NCBI GenBank assembly: GCA_964489955.1
Contig: CAZBAV010000001.1
Span: 124,001-188,000, forward strand
Direction of reading: 5' to 3'
From: Leadbetterella sp964489955
Lineage (GTDB): Bacteria > Bacteroidota > Bacteroidia > Cytophagales > Spirosomataceae
DNA: 64,000 bases
Below, one piece after another: positions 25,365 through 35,128 of the stretch. The notes beneath the pieces are model-generated. The model searched no databases. It was not told where the DNA came from and saw nothing but the letters and a program-made list of their open reading frames with translations. The position numbers were made by a program, and so were the translations under genes. How positions within the stretch are numbered: the stretch's first letter is position 1; the number at the start of each line of letters is the position of its first letter.

Positions 25365-26435
25365 ATGAAATTACGCGTATTAGTTGTAGGCTGTGGGAAT
25401 ATGGGGAAATCTCATGCCAAAGCTTATCATAATCTTCCAGCATTTGAAATCTGTGGTTTAGTATCCAAAGGAAAGAGTAAAGATGTTTTAAATGATCTTT
25501 TAGGTGGTGGGTATCCTCTTTATGATGATTACTACCAAGCTTTAACTGAAACGCAGCCGGATGTTGTATGTATTTCTACTTATCCGGAAACCCACGAACC
25601 TTATGCTTTGGCGGCACTTGATGCTGGATGCCATGTATTTTTAGAAAAACCAATTGCAGATACTGTGGCTGGTGCACAAAGAGTGGCCAAAAGAGCTCTA
25701 GAACTTAATAAAAAACTTGTTGTAGGCTATATATTAAGGGTACATCCTTCTTGGATGAAGTTTATCAGTATAACGAAGACGCTGGGTAAGCCTTTGGTAA
25801 TGCGGATGAACCTTAACCAACAGAGCCAGGGGTATATGTGGGATGTGCACCGTAACCTTATGAAAAGCTTGAGTCCAATTGTTGATTGTGGAGTACACTA
25901 TATTGATGTAATGTGCCAAATGACCGAGTCTAAACCCGTTTGGGTAAGTGCAATAGGGGCAAGGCTTACAGATGATATTCCGGAGGGTAATTATAACTAT
26001 GGCCAACTGCAAATAAGATTTGAAGATGGCTCTGTAGGTTGGTATGAGGCAGGATGGGGACCAATGATGAGCGAAACTGCATTTTTTGTAAAAGATGTGA
26101 TAGGACCTAAGGGTTCAGTTTCTATTACTGCTAAAGATGCTGGTGCGTCTGGTAATTCTGATAATGTGGACTCGCATACTAAGACAGAATCTCTGCGGAT
26201 ACACTTGGCGGAAATTGATTCAAATAATGCATTTGTGCACAAGGACGAATGGGTAGATGTGAGAGACGAGCCAGATCATGATGAGCTATGTAAGAGAGAG
26301 CAAGAGTATTTATTAGAGGCAATAAAAGGTGACTGGGATATGACAAGCCACCTAAATGATGCAGTAAATAGCCTGAAAGTGGCATTTGCATGTGATGAGT
26401 CAGTGAGAACGGGAGAGGTAGTAAGATTATCTTGA
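25365..26435 (+). CDS. Gfo/Idh/MocA family oxidoreductase
   Basis: A 356-residue NAD(P)-dependent sugar or cyclitol dehydrogenase. The Rossmann motif is GCGNMGKSHAKAYHN at about residues 8-22. The conserved EKPIADT motif at about 95 carries the catalytic lysine, and the C-terminal domain includes DCGVHYIDV. The substrate is unknown; in this neighbourhood of glycosyltransferases it may modify a nucleotide sugar or a surface sugar. It is convergent with the GT4 gene, and the two 3' ends overlap by 9 bp. Confidence 0.9.
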   Translation: MKLRVLVVGCGNMGKSHAKAYHNLPAFEICGLVSKGKSKDVLNDLLGGGYPLYDDYYQALTETQPDVVCISTYPETHEPYALAALDAGCHVFLEKPIADTVAGAQRVAKRALELNKKLVVGYILRVHPSWMKFISITKTLGKPLVMRMNLNQQSQGYMWDVHRNLMKSLSPIVDCGVHYIDVMCQMTESKPVWVSAIGARLTDDIPEGNYNYGQLQIRFEDGSVGWYEAGWGPMMSETAFFVKDVIGPKGSVSITAKDAGASGNSDNVDSHTKTESLRIHLAEIDSNNAFVHKDEWVDVRDEPDHDELCKREQEYLLEAIKGDWDMTSHLNDAVNSLKVAFACDESVRTGEVVRLS

Positions 26436-27641
26436 GTTTTTGAAGTACTTAAAAGCTTCTACAAAGTTTTTTATCACGATATCTTCATTTACAGTTGTTT
26501 TAATAATATCTAGAGATGCTTGGCCCATTAGGGGTAAAGCATCTTTTTTGTTATACAATGTCGTGATTTTTTCAACTAAGCTTTCTAAATCACCTACGGA
26601 GAAAAAAGTGCCATTTATTCCTTCTTTAACTAAAACTTTTTCTGTTCCGTCGCCCTCTGAAACCACAATAGGTTTTGCAAAGCACATGGCATCATTAATA
26701 GATAAGCCGCCTGTACCTGCAAGAACATAGATGGAGGAGGCTTTAAGTTGCTTTCCCAGCTCTACCGGACCGTAGAGAGCCCCCGTAAAATATACAGCCT
26801 CTCTTATGCCAAGGTCTTGACTAAGTTGCTCTAACGATTCTCTTTCTGGGCCATCACCAACTACTATTAATTCGGTTTCGGGAAATGCATCTTTTAGTTT
26901 ACTTACAGCACGAATTAGCAAATCTACTCTCTTCCATTTTACCAACCTCCCAATATGGATCAGTCTGTAGGGATTTTCTGGCAATATGGGTGTTTGGTGT
27001 TCTAATTCTTTTGCTGCCTTCAAAAAGTGTTCGGTTACAGGCGAATTTAAGGTAACCCGTATCTTATCTTTCGATACTCCATAAGAACTTATAATGTCTA
27101 TGCCATCCGGTATATAACATAAATGTCCATCAACTATGTTAAAGTCATACTTTCGGTACAAGGTCACTAAACCATATTTGATAGTATTTAGTATCGATTT
27201 CTTCCCAAGAGGCTTTAGCTCCTCATCCAGAATCTTTTGTGGTTCTGAATAGTATTTGTAAGCCTCATTTAGTTTAGGCACTTGGTATGGTATAGACCGT
27301 TCAAGTAATATGATTTTTTCTTTTTTCAAGAAAGCCAATAAGAATGGATTGCTTACTATCGAGATGATATAAGGCCAGCCCACTACCAGGATATCAGGGC
27401 GGTCAGTCTTTAATCGCTCTTTGAGCCCGGTAATGGCCATCTTGCCCAAAAAGCTTTTCTTCTCTTTTAGTTCAAAAGTCTGAAACTCAACTTTTGAAAA
27501 ATCTTGGAAGACTCCTTTGCCTATAGAATGACCTGAAGACGGATAATAAACTACTACCTCAATATCCTTAACTTTATTTATTTGGTTAAGAATATGTGCT
27601 AGGTAATGAGGTACCCCACCAAAAACAAACGCTACTTTCAA
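26427..27641 (-). CDS. Family 4 glycosyltransferase
   Basis: A 404-residue GT-B fold enzyme. The C-terminal donor domain shows HIGRLVKWKRVDLLIRAV at about residues 230-247 and the later E-x7-E-type motif region (ALPLMGQASL and the earlier PIVVSEGDGTEKVL). The start is TTG at 27641, overlapping the upstream YfhO stop as TTGA. It may transfer a hexose during assembly of a surface glycan. The 3' end overlaps the convergent oxidoreductase by 9 bp. Confidence 0.85.
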   Translation of the reverse strand: MKVAFVFGGVPHYLAHILNQINKVKDIEVVVYYPSSGHSIGKGVFQDFSKVEFQTFELKEKKSFLGKMAITGLKERLKTDRPDILVVGWPYIISIVSNPFLLAFLKKEKIILLERSIPYQVPKLNEAYKYYSEPQKILDEELKPLGKKSILNTIKYGLVTLYRKYDFNIVDGHLCYIPDGIDIISSYGVSKDKIRVTLNSPVTEHFLKAAKELEHQTPILPENPYRLIHIGRLVKWKRVDLLIRAVSKLKDAFPETELIVVGDGPERESLEQLSQDLGIREAVYFTGALYGPVELGKQLKASSIYVLAGTGGLSINDAMCFAKPIVVSEGDGTEKVLVKEGINGTFFSVGDLESLVEKITTLYNKKDALPLMGQASLDIIKTTVNEDIVIKNFVEAFKYFKNSR

Positions 27642-30085
27642 TCTTTTCTAGACTTTACAGAAGAGTAAATGGCTCCTATGGCTAATAGTACTAGTGCAAT
27701 AGATGCCACCAAATCTACTTTACTGCCGACTTGTACTGCCTCTGGACGGTATTCAAAAACAATTTCATGCTTCCCAGCCGGAATCTCCATTCCCCTCAAT
27801 AGGTAATCTACTTTTTGGTGGTTAACTGGTTTTCCACCAATGCTGCTTACCCAATCTTTATTTCCCCTGTAATAGATTTCGGAGAATACTGCATAACCGG
27901 CAGCAGGATTAGACGCGGAATAAACCAGTTTGTTTGGAGCGTAGCTTTTGAGGGCTATATGTGCACTTGAATCAGCCTTGAAAGTAGCGGTTTCTAACCC
28001 TTGATTTTTCTGGGTTACTGCCGTACTTTTAGGATTAAAGTTAGCTAAGAACGCAAGTTCTAAATCAGCATTATCCACAACTTTAAGGCTGTCTACAAAC
28101 CAAGCATTTCCTAATGCTTCGGGATTTCTCTGTGCTACAGGGCCATTTTCTCCTCGTGTGATAAGGTATTTTGTGTTAAGCATATTAATGACAGGCATGT
28201 TTAGCTGTCCTGCTTCTGTAATAAGCTGGTGGTCAAATAGCTCCTGCGTCTTTTTAAGTTTTGCACCGTGATAGCCTCCTAGTGATTTATGAAAATAAGA
28301 ATCTCGTGAATCTGAACTAAAGGAGGTGCTAATGTTCAATACTTTGAAATTTGGATCGGTGTCCTTGAGTATCTCTAAGTCTGCAGCAGTAGGTTGAAAT
28401 GGTACCGCATCTTTCTTATCTCTTACAAAATCGGCATTATTAAAATACCTCTTACCTACTGACACCAAGTCAAAAACAACCAAAAAGAAAACTACAGAGC
28501 TTATTATTCTGGCACTTGCTTTTTTATTTGCATAAGCCCATAAAGCAGCACCGGTGATAAGGAGTAAAAATAGGTTACGTGTTACATCGCCCCAAGCCAT
28601 ATCCTTACGATCTTTTTGTAAGGCATGTGTAACCTTGTTGGCAAAGTCCGCTCCTAAACCTTGTGATAAGCTCGCTCTTAATTCAGTGTCTTTTGCTCCA
28701 ACATAGTCAAGCGAAAAGTATCCTATTAACATTAAACCAACTATAATTCCCAGGCTGTATGTAAGTGGTTTCTTTATAGAAGTCCATGTTATCTCTTTAC
28801 CGAAAATAGCTGATAAGGTATTAGCAGCACCCCAAACTAATAAGAAGTGTACTATCACCAATGTCATGGTTACCGCCCTAAATTTATTATATCCCGGGAG
28901 GTACTCTACGACTAGATAATTAAAAGAAGAGAAGTTATCACCCCAAGCTAATGCTATAAAAAATATAGTAAGGCCAAAAATGATCCATTTAAAACGGCTT
29001 TTTACAATAAACAAACCGAGTATAAACAGAAATGCAACTAAAACACCGGAGTATGCGGGTCCGCTGGTAACTGGCTGATCACCAAAATATAGAGGAAGTT
29101 GTTGTATAAATTGGGATGCGGTATTAGGATCTACTTGCCCAGCGGTAAGTGTTTTAAATGTTTCTGAATCTGTAGTTAGGGAACCAACGGAGCCACCTCC
29201 CATAATATCTGGTACTATAAGGTTAAAGGTTTCGCCAATTCCGTAACTCCAGCCAAAAATATAGTCCTTATCTAAGCCCTGGTTACCAGCTGTAGAAGCC
29301 GTTAACTCAGATACCCCACGTGTAGATTCTTTAGAATATACAAGATTGTTCCATAGCCTCATTGTATGTGAACTTACTCCCACTAGTACCGCTACGGTTA
29401 GGCAAGCTAATGTGGTTAGTAACACTTTGGTTTCCCCTTGTTTTATAAGCTGGTAGCTTTTGTAAGCAAAGTAGGCAAATAAGATAAAGATGAAATAATA
29501 CGTTATTTGTAGGTGGTTAGCTTGAAGTTCCAGAGCTAAAAACAATGCAGTTACAAATGTGCCTAATAGGTACTTTTTTCGGTAAATGAGAACAAAGCCT
29601 CCTAATAATGCTGGGGCATAAGCCAATGCCAAGATCTTAGAAATGTGGCCCGCTTCTGTGTATAATAGGTTATACGTACCAAAGGCGTAGGCAATTGCTG
29701 CTACCATGGAAACTACCAATGGTTTTTTTAGAGAACCCATGAAGATGAAGAAACCCACCATCAAAAAGAAAAATAGGTTTACCGGTAAGGGTAATAGACC
29801 ATAAATATAGGAACCAAAGTTACTGGCAATACTATTAGAATATGAACCGGCTATCATGTTACCAGGCATACCACCAAAAACAGAGTTTGTCCACCAGGCC
29901 CACTCACCCGTTTTTTCTTTGTAGTCTACTAGTTCTTTTGCATTTCCCCGAGACATTACTTCGTCATGCATAGAGAGTGCCTTTCCACTCATTACGGGAG
30001 AGAAATACAAAAATGCTACAAGCAGAAAAATTAATATAGCCAGAAAATAAGGGGCAGAATTTCTTAAGGCAGTAGTAAATTTCAT
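27638..30085 (-). CDS. YfhO family multi-spanning membrane protein
   Basis: An 815-residue inner-membrane protein. About 12-13 hydrophobic segments fill the first 560 residues. The last 250 residues are soluble and end in one more span (VDLVASIALVLLAIGAIYS). The periplasmic loop SMHDEVMSRGNAKELVDYK after the first span is characteristic of YfhO, a family linked to glycosylation of lipoteichoic acid in Firmicutes and related to GT-C enzymes. Its role in Bacteroidota is unproven. Its stop overlaps the TTG start of the GT4 gene, so the pair is coupled. Confidence 0.85.
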   Translation of the reverse strand: MKFTTALRNSAPYFLAILIFLLVAFLYFSPVMSGKALSMHDEVMSRGNAKELVDYKEKTGEWAWWTNSVFGGMPGNMIAGSYSNSIASNFGSYIYGLLPLPVNLFFFLMVGFFIFMGSLKKPLVVSMVAAIAYAFGTYNLLYTEAGHISKILALAYAPALLGGFVLIYRKKYLLGTFVTALFLALELQANHLQITYYFIFILFAYFAYKSYQLIKQGETKVLLTTLACLTVAVLVGVSSHTMRLWNNLVYSKESTRGVSELTASTAGNQGLDKDYIFGWSYGIGETFNLIVPDIMGGGSVGSLTTDSETFKTLTAGQVDPNTASQFIQQLPLYFGDQPVTSGPAYSGVLVAFLFILGLFIVKSRFKWIIFGLTIFFIALAWGDNFSSFNYLVVEYLPGYNKFRAVTMTLVIVHFLLVWGAANTLSAIFGKEITWTSIKKPLTYSLGIIVGLMLIGYFSLDYVGAKDTELRASLSQGLGADFANKVTHALQKDRKDMAWGDVTRNLFLLLITGAALWAYANKKASARIISSVVFFLVVFDLVSVGKRYFNNADFVRDKKDAVPFQPTAADLEILKDTDPNFKVLNISTSFSSDSRDSYFHKSLGGYHGAKLKKTQELFDHQLITEAGQLNMPVINMLNTKYLITRGENGPVAQRNPEALGNAWFVDSLKVVDNADLELAFLANFNPKSTAVTQKNQGLETATFKADSSAHIALKSYAPNKLVYSASNPAAGYAVFSEIYYRGNKDWVSSIGGKPVNHQKVDYLLRGMEIPAGKHEIVFEYRPEAVQVGSKVDLVASIALVLLAIGAIYSSVKSRKD

Positions 30086-30227
30086 AATAGGTGTTTGTTT
30101 TTTGCAGGCAGTCTCTAGTTTTCTGGTTAAGACGCTCCGTATTTTTATGCCAAATATAGATATTCTTTCTTTGCCGAATAGCTGGAATACTATATAAAGT
30201 GGCTAATTTCGCAAAAAAACTTATTCG

Positions 30228-30962
30228 GTGAGGCCAATACTTTCTATAATCACGGTAACATACAATGCAGAGGAATTTATCCAGCGTACCCTTGATAGTA
30301 TTAGAATGCAAACAAACCAAAGTTTTGAATACGTGGTTATTGATGGGGCGTCTCGTGATAATACACTTCGGTTAATAGAGGAGCACGGTGTACAGCCAGA
30401 TTTTCTTATCTCAGAACCAGATAGGGGATTGTATGACGCTATGGATAAAGGTTTGGCTAAAGCATCAGGGGAATTTGTTTGGTTTCTGAATGCGGGAGAC
30501 GAAATTGCTTCTACAGACGTGGTAGAAAAACTTCTTCCTATTTTAGCCTCGGGTGTAGATGTTGTTTATTCCGACACATGGATGGTTAATAATGAGGGGA
30601 AGGTTTTAGGTTTGCGTTCGGAGTTACTTCCCCACAAAGTGCCAGAAATATTGATGTGGCAAAAGTTCAAGATGGGGATGCTAGTTTGTCACCAATCATT
30701 TATAGCGAGGAAAAGCATTGCACCTAATTATATGAAGAACAATTTGAGTGCGGACATAGATTGGGAAATTTTATGTCTTAAAAATGCTCGGGCAGTACAA
30801 GCTTTTCCAGGTATTATAGCTAAGTATCTTATTGGAGGACTATCCAACAAGAGGCAATTTAAATCTTGGAAAGACAGGTATTTGGTTCTCCAAAAGCATT
30901 TTGGAGTTATTCCTAACTTCTTGAACCACATAGCCATCCTTATTAGGGCTGTATTACGGTGA
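30228..30962 (+). CDS. Family 2 glycosyltransferase (WcaE-like)
   Basis: A 244-residue GT2 enzyme starting with GTG at 30228. N-terminal motifs ITVTYNAEEFIQRTLDSI and VIDGASRDNT precede the metal-binding region SEPDRGLYDAMDKGL at about 67-80 and FLNAGDE near 90. The short length and the SEPDRG motif are typical of glycosyltransferases of exopolysaccharide clusters such as WcaE. It is divergent from yfhO and convergent with bshB1; the stops are one base apart. Confidence 0.88.
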   Translation: MRPILSIITVTYNAEEFIQRTLDSIRMQTNQSFEYVVIDGASRDNTLRLIEEHGVQPDFLISEPDRGLYDAMDKGLAKASGEFVWFLNAGDEIASTDVVEKLLPILASGVDVVYSDTWMVNNEGKVLGLRSELLPHKVPEILMWQKFKMGMLVCHQSFIARKSIAPNYMKNNLSADIDWEILCLKNARAVQAFPGIIAKYLIGGLSNKRQFKSWKDRYLVLQKHFGVIPNFLNHIAILIRAVLR

Positions 30963-31682
30963 TTAACGAATATCAAACAAGCTTCCCACGCCTATGGTTT
31001 TGGACTTAATGAAACCTTCTCCGTATTTTGCTCCTATTTTGTGACCCATAACATTTCCGCGGGCATTTACAAAATCCAGAAACTCCGATGATGAAATGTA
31101 ACTACTAGGCTCACTGGAGTCCGGGTTGAAAAATTGACTGCCAAAAGCTTTTATACTTTGTAATTTTATATCCCAAAAATCAGATACATCCACTACAAAA
31201 TCGGGTTCTATATAGCGGTCCTGTATATAATGGAAGACGTTTTGTGGCCTCCATGCTTCTTGTGTTAACCCGTCTTCTCCGACACTTTCTATACGACGTA
31301 AACCACTATAAAAACAAGCATCTGTACATAACTCTGATGCCCTACCATGATCTGGATGGCGGTCAGATGGAGCATTTATTAGTACAAGTGCAGGCCTGTA
31401 TTTTCTTAATACTTTTATAATACCTAGTTGGTGAGTTTCGTCATTTGTAAAGAAACCATCTCTATATCCAAGGTTTTCTCTTGCGGCAAGCTTTAGCACT
31501 TTTGCAGACTCTGCGGCTTCTAAAAGTCTGAGAGGTCCACTACCTCTTGTGCCTAATTCGCCATTGGTCAGATCTACAATGGCAACTTTTTTCCCTGAAG
31601 AAATTTCCTTGGCTATGGTGGCAGAACAGCCTAACTCTGCGTCATCTGGGTGTACAGCCAATACCAATATATCTACTTGCAT
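30963..31682 (-). CDS. bshB1: Bacillithiol biosynthesis N-acetylglucosaminyl-malate deacetylase (PIG-L family)
   Basis: A 239-residue zinc deacetylase. The metal-binding motif AVHPDDAELG is at residues 9-18 and the second motif SDRHPDHGRA lies near 110. The intermediate sequence LTNGELGTRGSGPLRLLEA matches BshB1. It removes acetate from GlcNAc-malate to give the amino sugar precursor of bacillithiol, the low-molecular-weight thiol used by many Bacteroidota. It is the last gene of the minus-strand polysaccharide run, 3 bp after the M23-LysM gene, but is probably only a neighbour in function. Confidence 0.9.
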   Translation of the reverse strand: MQVDILVLAVHPDDAELGCSATIAKEISSGKKVAIVDLTNGELGTRGSGPLRLLEAAESAKVLKLAARENLGYRDGFFTNDETHQLGIIKVLRKYRPALVLINAPSDRHPDHGRASELCTDACFYSGLRRIESVGEDGLTQEAWRPQNVFHYIQDRYIEPDFVVDVSDFWDIKLQSIKAFGSQFFNPDSSEPSSYISSSEFLDFVNARGNVMGHKIGAKYGEGFIKSKTIGVGSLFDIR

Positions 31683-31685
31683 TTC

Positions 31686-32888
31686 TTATTTTATCCTTAA
31701 TCTTTCTCCTACCCTTAATTTACGGTCAATAGACCTTTTATTAAGTCTTGCCAATTCGGGAACTGTAATTCTAGCGTTTTTTGCTATTTTATTCAATGTG
31801 TCTCCCGAACGTACGGTAACCCAAACAATTTGCTTTACTTCTTCCGGTACCTCTTCTTCAAACTCATCATCAAGTTCATCATCATCTGAATCAGAATTTT
31901 CACTTTCAGAAATTACCTTAATCGGTGTACTTGGTCTAGAATTCTTTCCTCTAAGGTAATCCCATAGACGTGATGATATCTGAAACTCCGAACCTCGTAT
32001 GTTTACCTTATTGCCTGTATAATCATAAATATTCTCTGAGTCAAACTGGTGACCTTCATATCGGGTCTCAAAGTGCAGGTGCGGGCCGGAACTTCTTCCT
32101 GTATTTCCACCTAATCCGATAACATCACCAGCTTTTACTAAAGTACCTGTTTCGAATGCAATAGAGGATAAATGGGCATAAAGCGTTTCTAGTCCATTAT
32201 AATGTCTCACCATAACTGTACGTCCATAGCCGCTATGGGTGTTACTTATACGTACTATACCATCAAATGCGGAATATATCTTTTCTCCGGTGGTTAAAGC
32301 TAGGTCAGTTCCCCTATGCCATTTTTTTCTTCTGAGACCAAAATGAGAAGATAATCTAAAGTTATCCAGCATAGGATGCCACTTACGGCCCTCTTTTTCA
32401 TTATAAAGGGTCATATTTACAATTTCATTAATATCTAATGGTTTTATACCATATGGATTTAAGATTTTAGTATCCCAAATAGAATAATATGAAGCCATGG
32501 TAACCATGTTATCAGATCCGTAAAACTTGCCTACTTCTTCTATTTCAACTATAAACAGGTCGCCTTCATCTATAGAAGAGGTGTCTTCGTGTACTACCCG
32601 ATTTAATTCTCTTAAAGGTTCTATTTTAATACCTTCAGTGTAGTTTGCAGTTTTATTATCAGAAACAGTTTTATTGGTATTAGAACCTTCAAACTGGTTT
32701 GTGAATTTCAGTTTTGGGGTGTCCTCAAAAATAAAATCAAACTCGTTAGTTTTGACTTCAGTCTTTTTTGGTGTATTTTTTTGTGGAATCTTTGGGGCGG
32801 TTATCACCTTTCCTTTTTCAACTTTCTGAGAAAAGGCAGAAAAGGAAATTAGAATTAACAGGAGGGTGTATATTTTTACTTTTATCAT
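31686..32888 (-). CDS. Secreted M23 metallopeptidase with C-terminal LysM domain
   Basis: A 400-residue exported protein with a signal peptide (MIKVKIYTLLLILISFSAFS). The M23 domain (about 185-290) contains HFGLRRKKWHRGTDLA and the zinc motif GPHLHFE. A LysM domain occupies the C-terminal 45 residues (GDTLNKIAKNARITVPELA). They are linked by a strongly acidic stretch (SDSDDDELDDEFEEEVPEE). The enzyme should cut peptide cross-links in peptidoglycan, with LysM binding the glycan. The acidic linker is unusual. It lies 38 bp after the GT4 gene in the same run. Confidence 0.9.
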   Translation of the reverse strand: MIKVKIYTLLLILISFSAFSQKVEKGKVITAPKIPQKNTPKKTEVKTNEFDFIFEDTPKLKFTNQFEGSNTNKTVSDNKTANYTEGIKIEPLRELNRVVHEDTSSIDEGDLFIVEIEEVGKFYGSDNMVTMASYYSIWDTKILNPYGIKPLDINEIVNMTLYNEKEGRKWHPMLDNFRLSSHFGLRRKKWHRGTDLALTTGEKIYSAFDGIVRISNTHSGYGRTVMVRHYNGLETLYAHLSSIAFETGTLVKAGDVIGLGGNTGRSSGPHLHFETRYEGHQFDSENIYDYTGNKVNIRGSEFQISSRLWDYLRGKNSRPSTPIKVISESENSDSDDDELDDEFEEEVPEEVKQIVWVTVRSGDTLNKIAKNARITVPELARLNKRSIDRKLRVGERLRIK

Positions 32889-32925
32889 AATTGGCCTTTA
32901 TTTGTTAACCCGGTAATATATACTT

Positions 32926-34035
32926 TTATTGTAAAGTGTACATTTTTTTTAGTAGCTTTTCTATCTTTTCTATAGACTGGGTAAAATTATAGTTAGTTAG
33001 AACCTTTTTTCGGGCATTGGCACCTAGCTCTTTAGCGGTATTTAAATCCATGGTGTCTAGTTCGTATGCCATTTTTGGTACATTAAGATAGCTAACTCGA
33101 ATACCCGCATCGTCTTCTACAAACTCGTCGCCACCACCTGTATCACTAAAAGTGAAAATTGGTTTTGCACACATGGCGGCTTCGAGCATTACCAACGGAA
33201 AGGGGTCTTCCCTACTGCAGAGTAAGAAATAGTCCATGCTATTAATAAGTGGTACAGCTTCTGGTGTAGGCTCTATCCAACGTATTTTTTCTGTTACTCC
33301 TAGTTTTGCAGCATCGTACGTAAGTTGGTATTTCAATGGGTCATTTTCTTTAATACCTATCCAAGCAAACTTTAGCTTCCTGTTTTCTGATCTTGCCGCA
33401 ATTTGCACAAAGATATCAGGAGCTTTACGCCAGTCTGCATTACCACATGCTGCAATCCAGGTGTAGGAAGGGTCTAAGCCAAATTCACTTTGTACTTTAT
33501 TTTTATCACTATTTTTTGAGATGGATAAAACGGTATCATTGTCAATAAAAGAGTGAATGACCACAGTTTTATCAGGCATGTCTAGGTTTTGGGCAACTGC
33601 ATTTGAGCATGCAATAACTTTGTCAGAATACTTATATACTTTATCTAGTATTTTGGGTTCGGCATACTGTTGTATAGAATAAGAAAGTTCATGTATGTGG
33701 GTTGCCACAAGACAATTGAACGTTTCTTTAATATTTTCTAACAAATGGGCAGCGGCTATAGTGTTTACATAAGCTAAGCCAATATTGTGCTTTTGCTTAA
33801 TAATATCCAGTGTGTTTTTCTGGTTTCTTAATAAGCCTTTTTTCTCTTCTTGGTAGTAATAGTGGAGAAAAGTACTCTCCAGTTCCGGTTTGAAACTCCC
33901 CCAGTTATTTACAATAAGTAGTACTATTTTGTATCCATTATCTTGTAGGTGTTTCATGATGTTGTACAAGAAAATTTGTGCACCCGCTCTGTTGGCATCG
34001 TGGCTTACAAAGAGTATTTCCTTATTTTTATCCAT
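32926..34035 (-). CDS. Family 4 glycosyltransferase
   Basis: A 369-residue GT-B fold glycosyltransferase. The N-terminal motif FVSHDANRAGAQIFLYNIM is typical of GT4 enzymes that act on lipid-linked or surface glycans, and the donor-binding C-terminal domain includes FLLCSREDPFPLVMLEAAM, with the E-x7-E-type glutamates. Its start overlaps the end of the aminotransferase gene by 8 bp. Position in the export operon suggests a role in building the exported polysaccharide. Confidence 0.88.
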   Translation of the reverse strand: MDKNKEILFVSHDANRAGAQIFLYNIMKHLQDNGYKIVLLIVNNWGSFKPELESTFLHYYYQEEKKGLLRNQKNTLDIIKQKHNIGLAYVNTIAAAHLLENIKETFNCLVATHIHELSYSIQQYAEPKILDKVYKYSDKVIACSNAVAQNLDMPDKTVVIHSFIDNDTVLSISKNSDKNKVQSEFGLDPSYTWIAACGNADWRKAPDIFVQIAARSENRKLKFAWIGIKENDPLKYQLTYDAAKLGVTEKIRWIEPTPEAVPLINSMDYFLLCSREDPFPLVMLEAAMCAKPIFTFSDTGGGDEFVEDDAGIRVSYLNVPKMAYELDTMDLNTAKELGANARKKVLTNYNFTQSIEKIEKLLKKMYTLQ

Positions 34036-35119
34036 AGAGTGTTTGGTTAACTATTTTACAAATTTTTAGGACAATTTCTTCTTCCAAATCTGGATACAGA
34101 GGCAAAGATATTACTCTTGGAGAGATGTCTTCACTTACCGGACAATCGTATTTTGTTTCTAGATAATCAAGTTGGTTAAGGGTGGGATAGAAGTATCTTC
34201 TAGGGAAAATGTTTTCTGAGTTAAGTGATTTTATGACTTCCAAAGTTGCTTCCTCAGAAGGCAATATTATAGGGTAGTAAGCAAAGTTATAGTCTAAATC
34301 TTCTGCAATCTCAGTTGGCTTAATGAGCTTATCCCAAACAAGATTTTTGTCATAAAGTCTAAACACTCTTTTTCTTCCACCTATAATTTCGGGTTGGTGT
34401 TTTAGGTTTACTAAGCCCATGGCTGCATGGAATTCAGAGTTTTTACCATTAATTCCAGCCAGAAAATACTCATCTAACACATGCCCAAAACTACGCATGT
34501 GCTTTATTTTTCCAAAGAGCTCTTCATTGTGGCATACCACACTTCCGCCCTCAATAGTATGGAATACTTTGGTCGCATGAAAACTACATGTGCTTACATC
34601 ACCGTAGGCAAGTAAAGACTTTCCTTTGTAGTTCACACCAAAAGCATGGGCAGCGTCATAAATGACATGTATATTATGTTTTTTACCTATTTCTTGTATT
34701 TTCTCTACATCGCAGGGATTTCCATATACGTGGGTGGCTAGTATAGCGGAAGTACGTGGCGTTATGGCAGCCTCTATTAAATCGGCATTTATGTTTAGGT
34801 CAGAACTATTTATATCTACAAAAACGGGAGTAAGATTCTCCCATAAAATAGATGTAGTAGTAGCACAATAGGAAAAAGGAGTGGTTATTATTTCTCCTTT
34901 TAAATCTAAGGCTTTAATTGCTAACTGTATTGCTATGGTACCGTTTGAGGTAATGGCCAAATAAGGAGTGTCTAGTAAATTTTGTAATTCACTTTCCAGT
35001 TTTACCAATAACGGTCCATTGTTGGTAAGCCACTGGTTATCCCAAATTTGGTTTAGTTGGCCAATATATTCCTCTATTGGCGGCAAGAATGACTTGGTTA
35101 CATTTACTCTTGTGTCCAT
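34028..35119 (-). CDS. DegT/DnrJ/EryC1/StrS family aminotransferase
   Basis: A 363-residue PLP-dependent sugar aminotransferase. The Schiff-base lysine is Lys184 in SFHATKVFHTIEGG, preceded by the PLP-ring aspartate region IYDAAHAFG near 153-161. The N-terminal TSNGTIAIQLAIKA is the cofactor-phosphate region. Such enzymes aminate keto-sugar nucleotides to make amino sugars of O-antigens and capsules. It lies 9 bp after the ABC ATPase gene and overlaps the GT4 gene by 8 bp, placing it inside the export operon. Confidence 0.92.
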   Translation of the reverse strand: MDTRVNVTKSFLPPIEEYIGQLNQIWDNQWLTNNGPLLVKLESELQNLLDTPYLAITSNGTIAIQLAIKALDLKGEIITTPFSYCATTTSILWENLTPVFVDINSSDLNINADLIEAAITPRTSAILATHVYGNPCDVEKIQEIGKKHNIHVIYDAAHAFGVNYKGKSLLAYGDVSTCSFHATKVFHTIEGGSVVCHNEELFGKIKHMRSFGHVLDEYFLAGINGKNSEFHAAMGLVNLKHQPEIIGGRKRVFRLYDKNLVWDKLIKPTEIAEDLDYNFAYYPIILPSEEATLEVIKSLNSENIFPRRYFYPTLNQLDYLETKYDCPVSEDISPRVISLPLYPDLEEEIVLKICKIVNQTLYG

Positions 35120-35128
35120 ACATATAAG

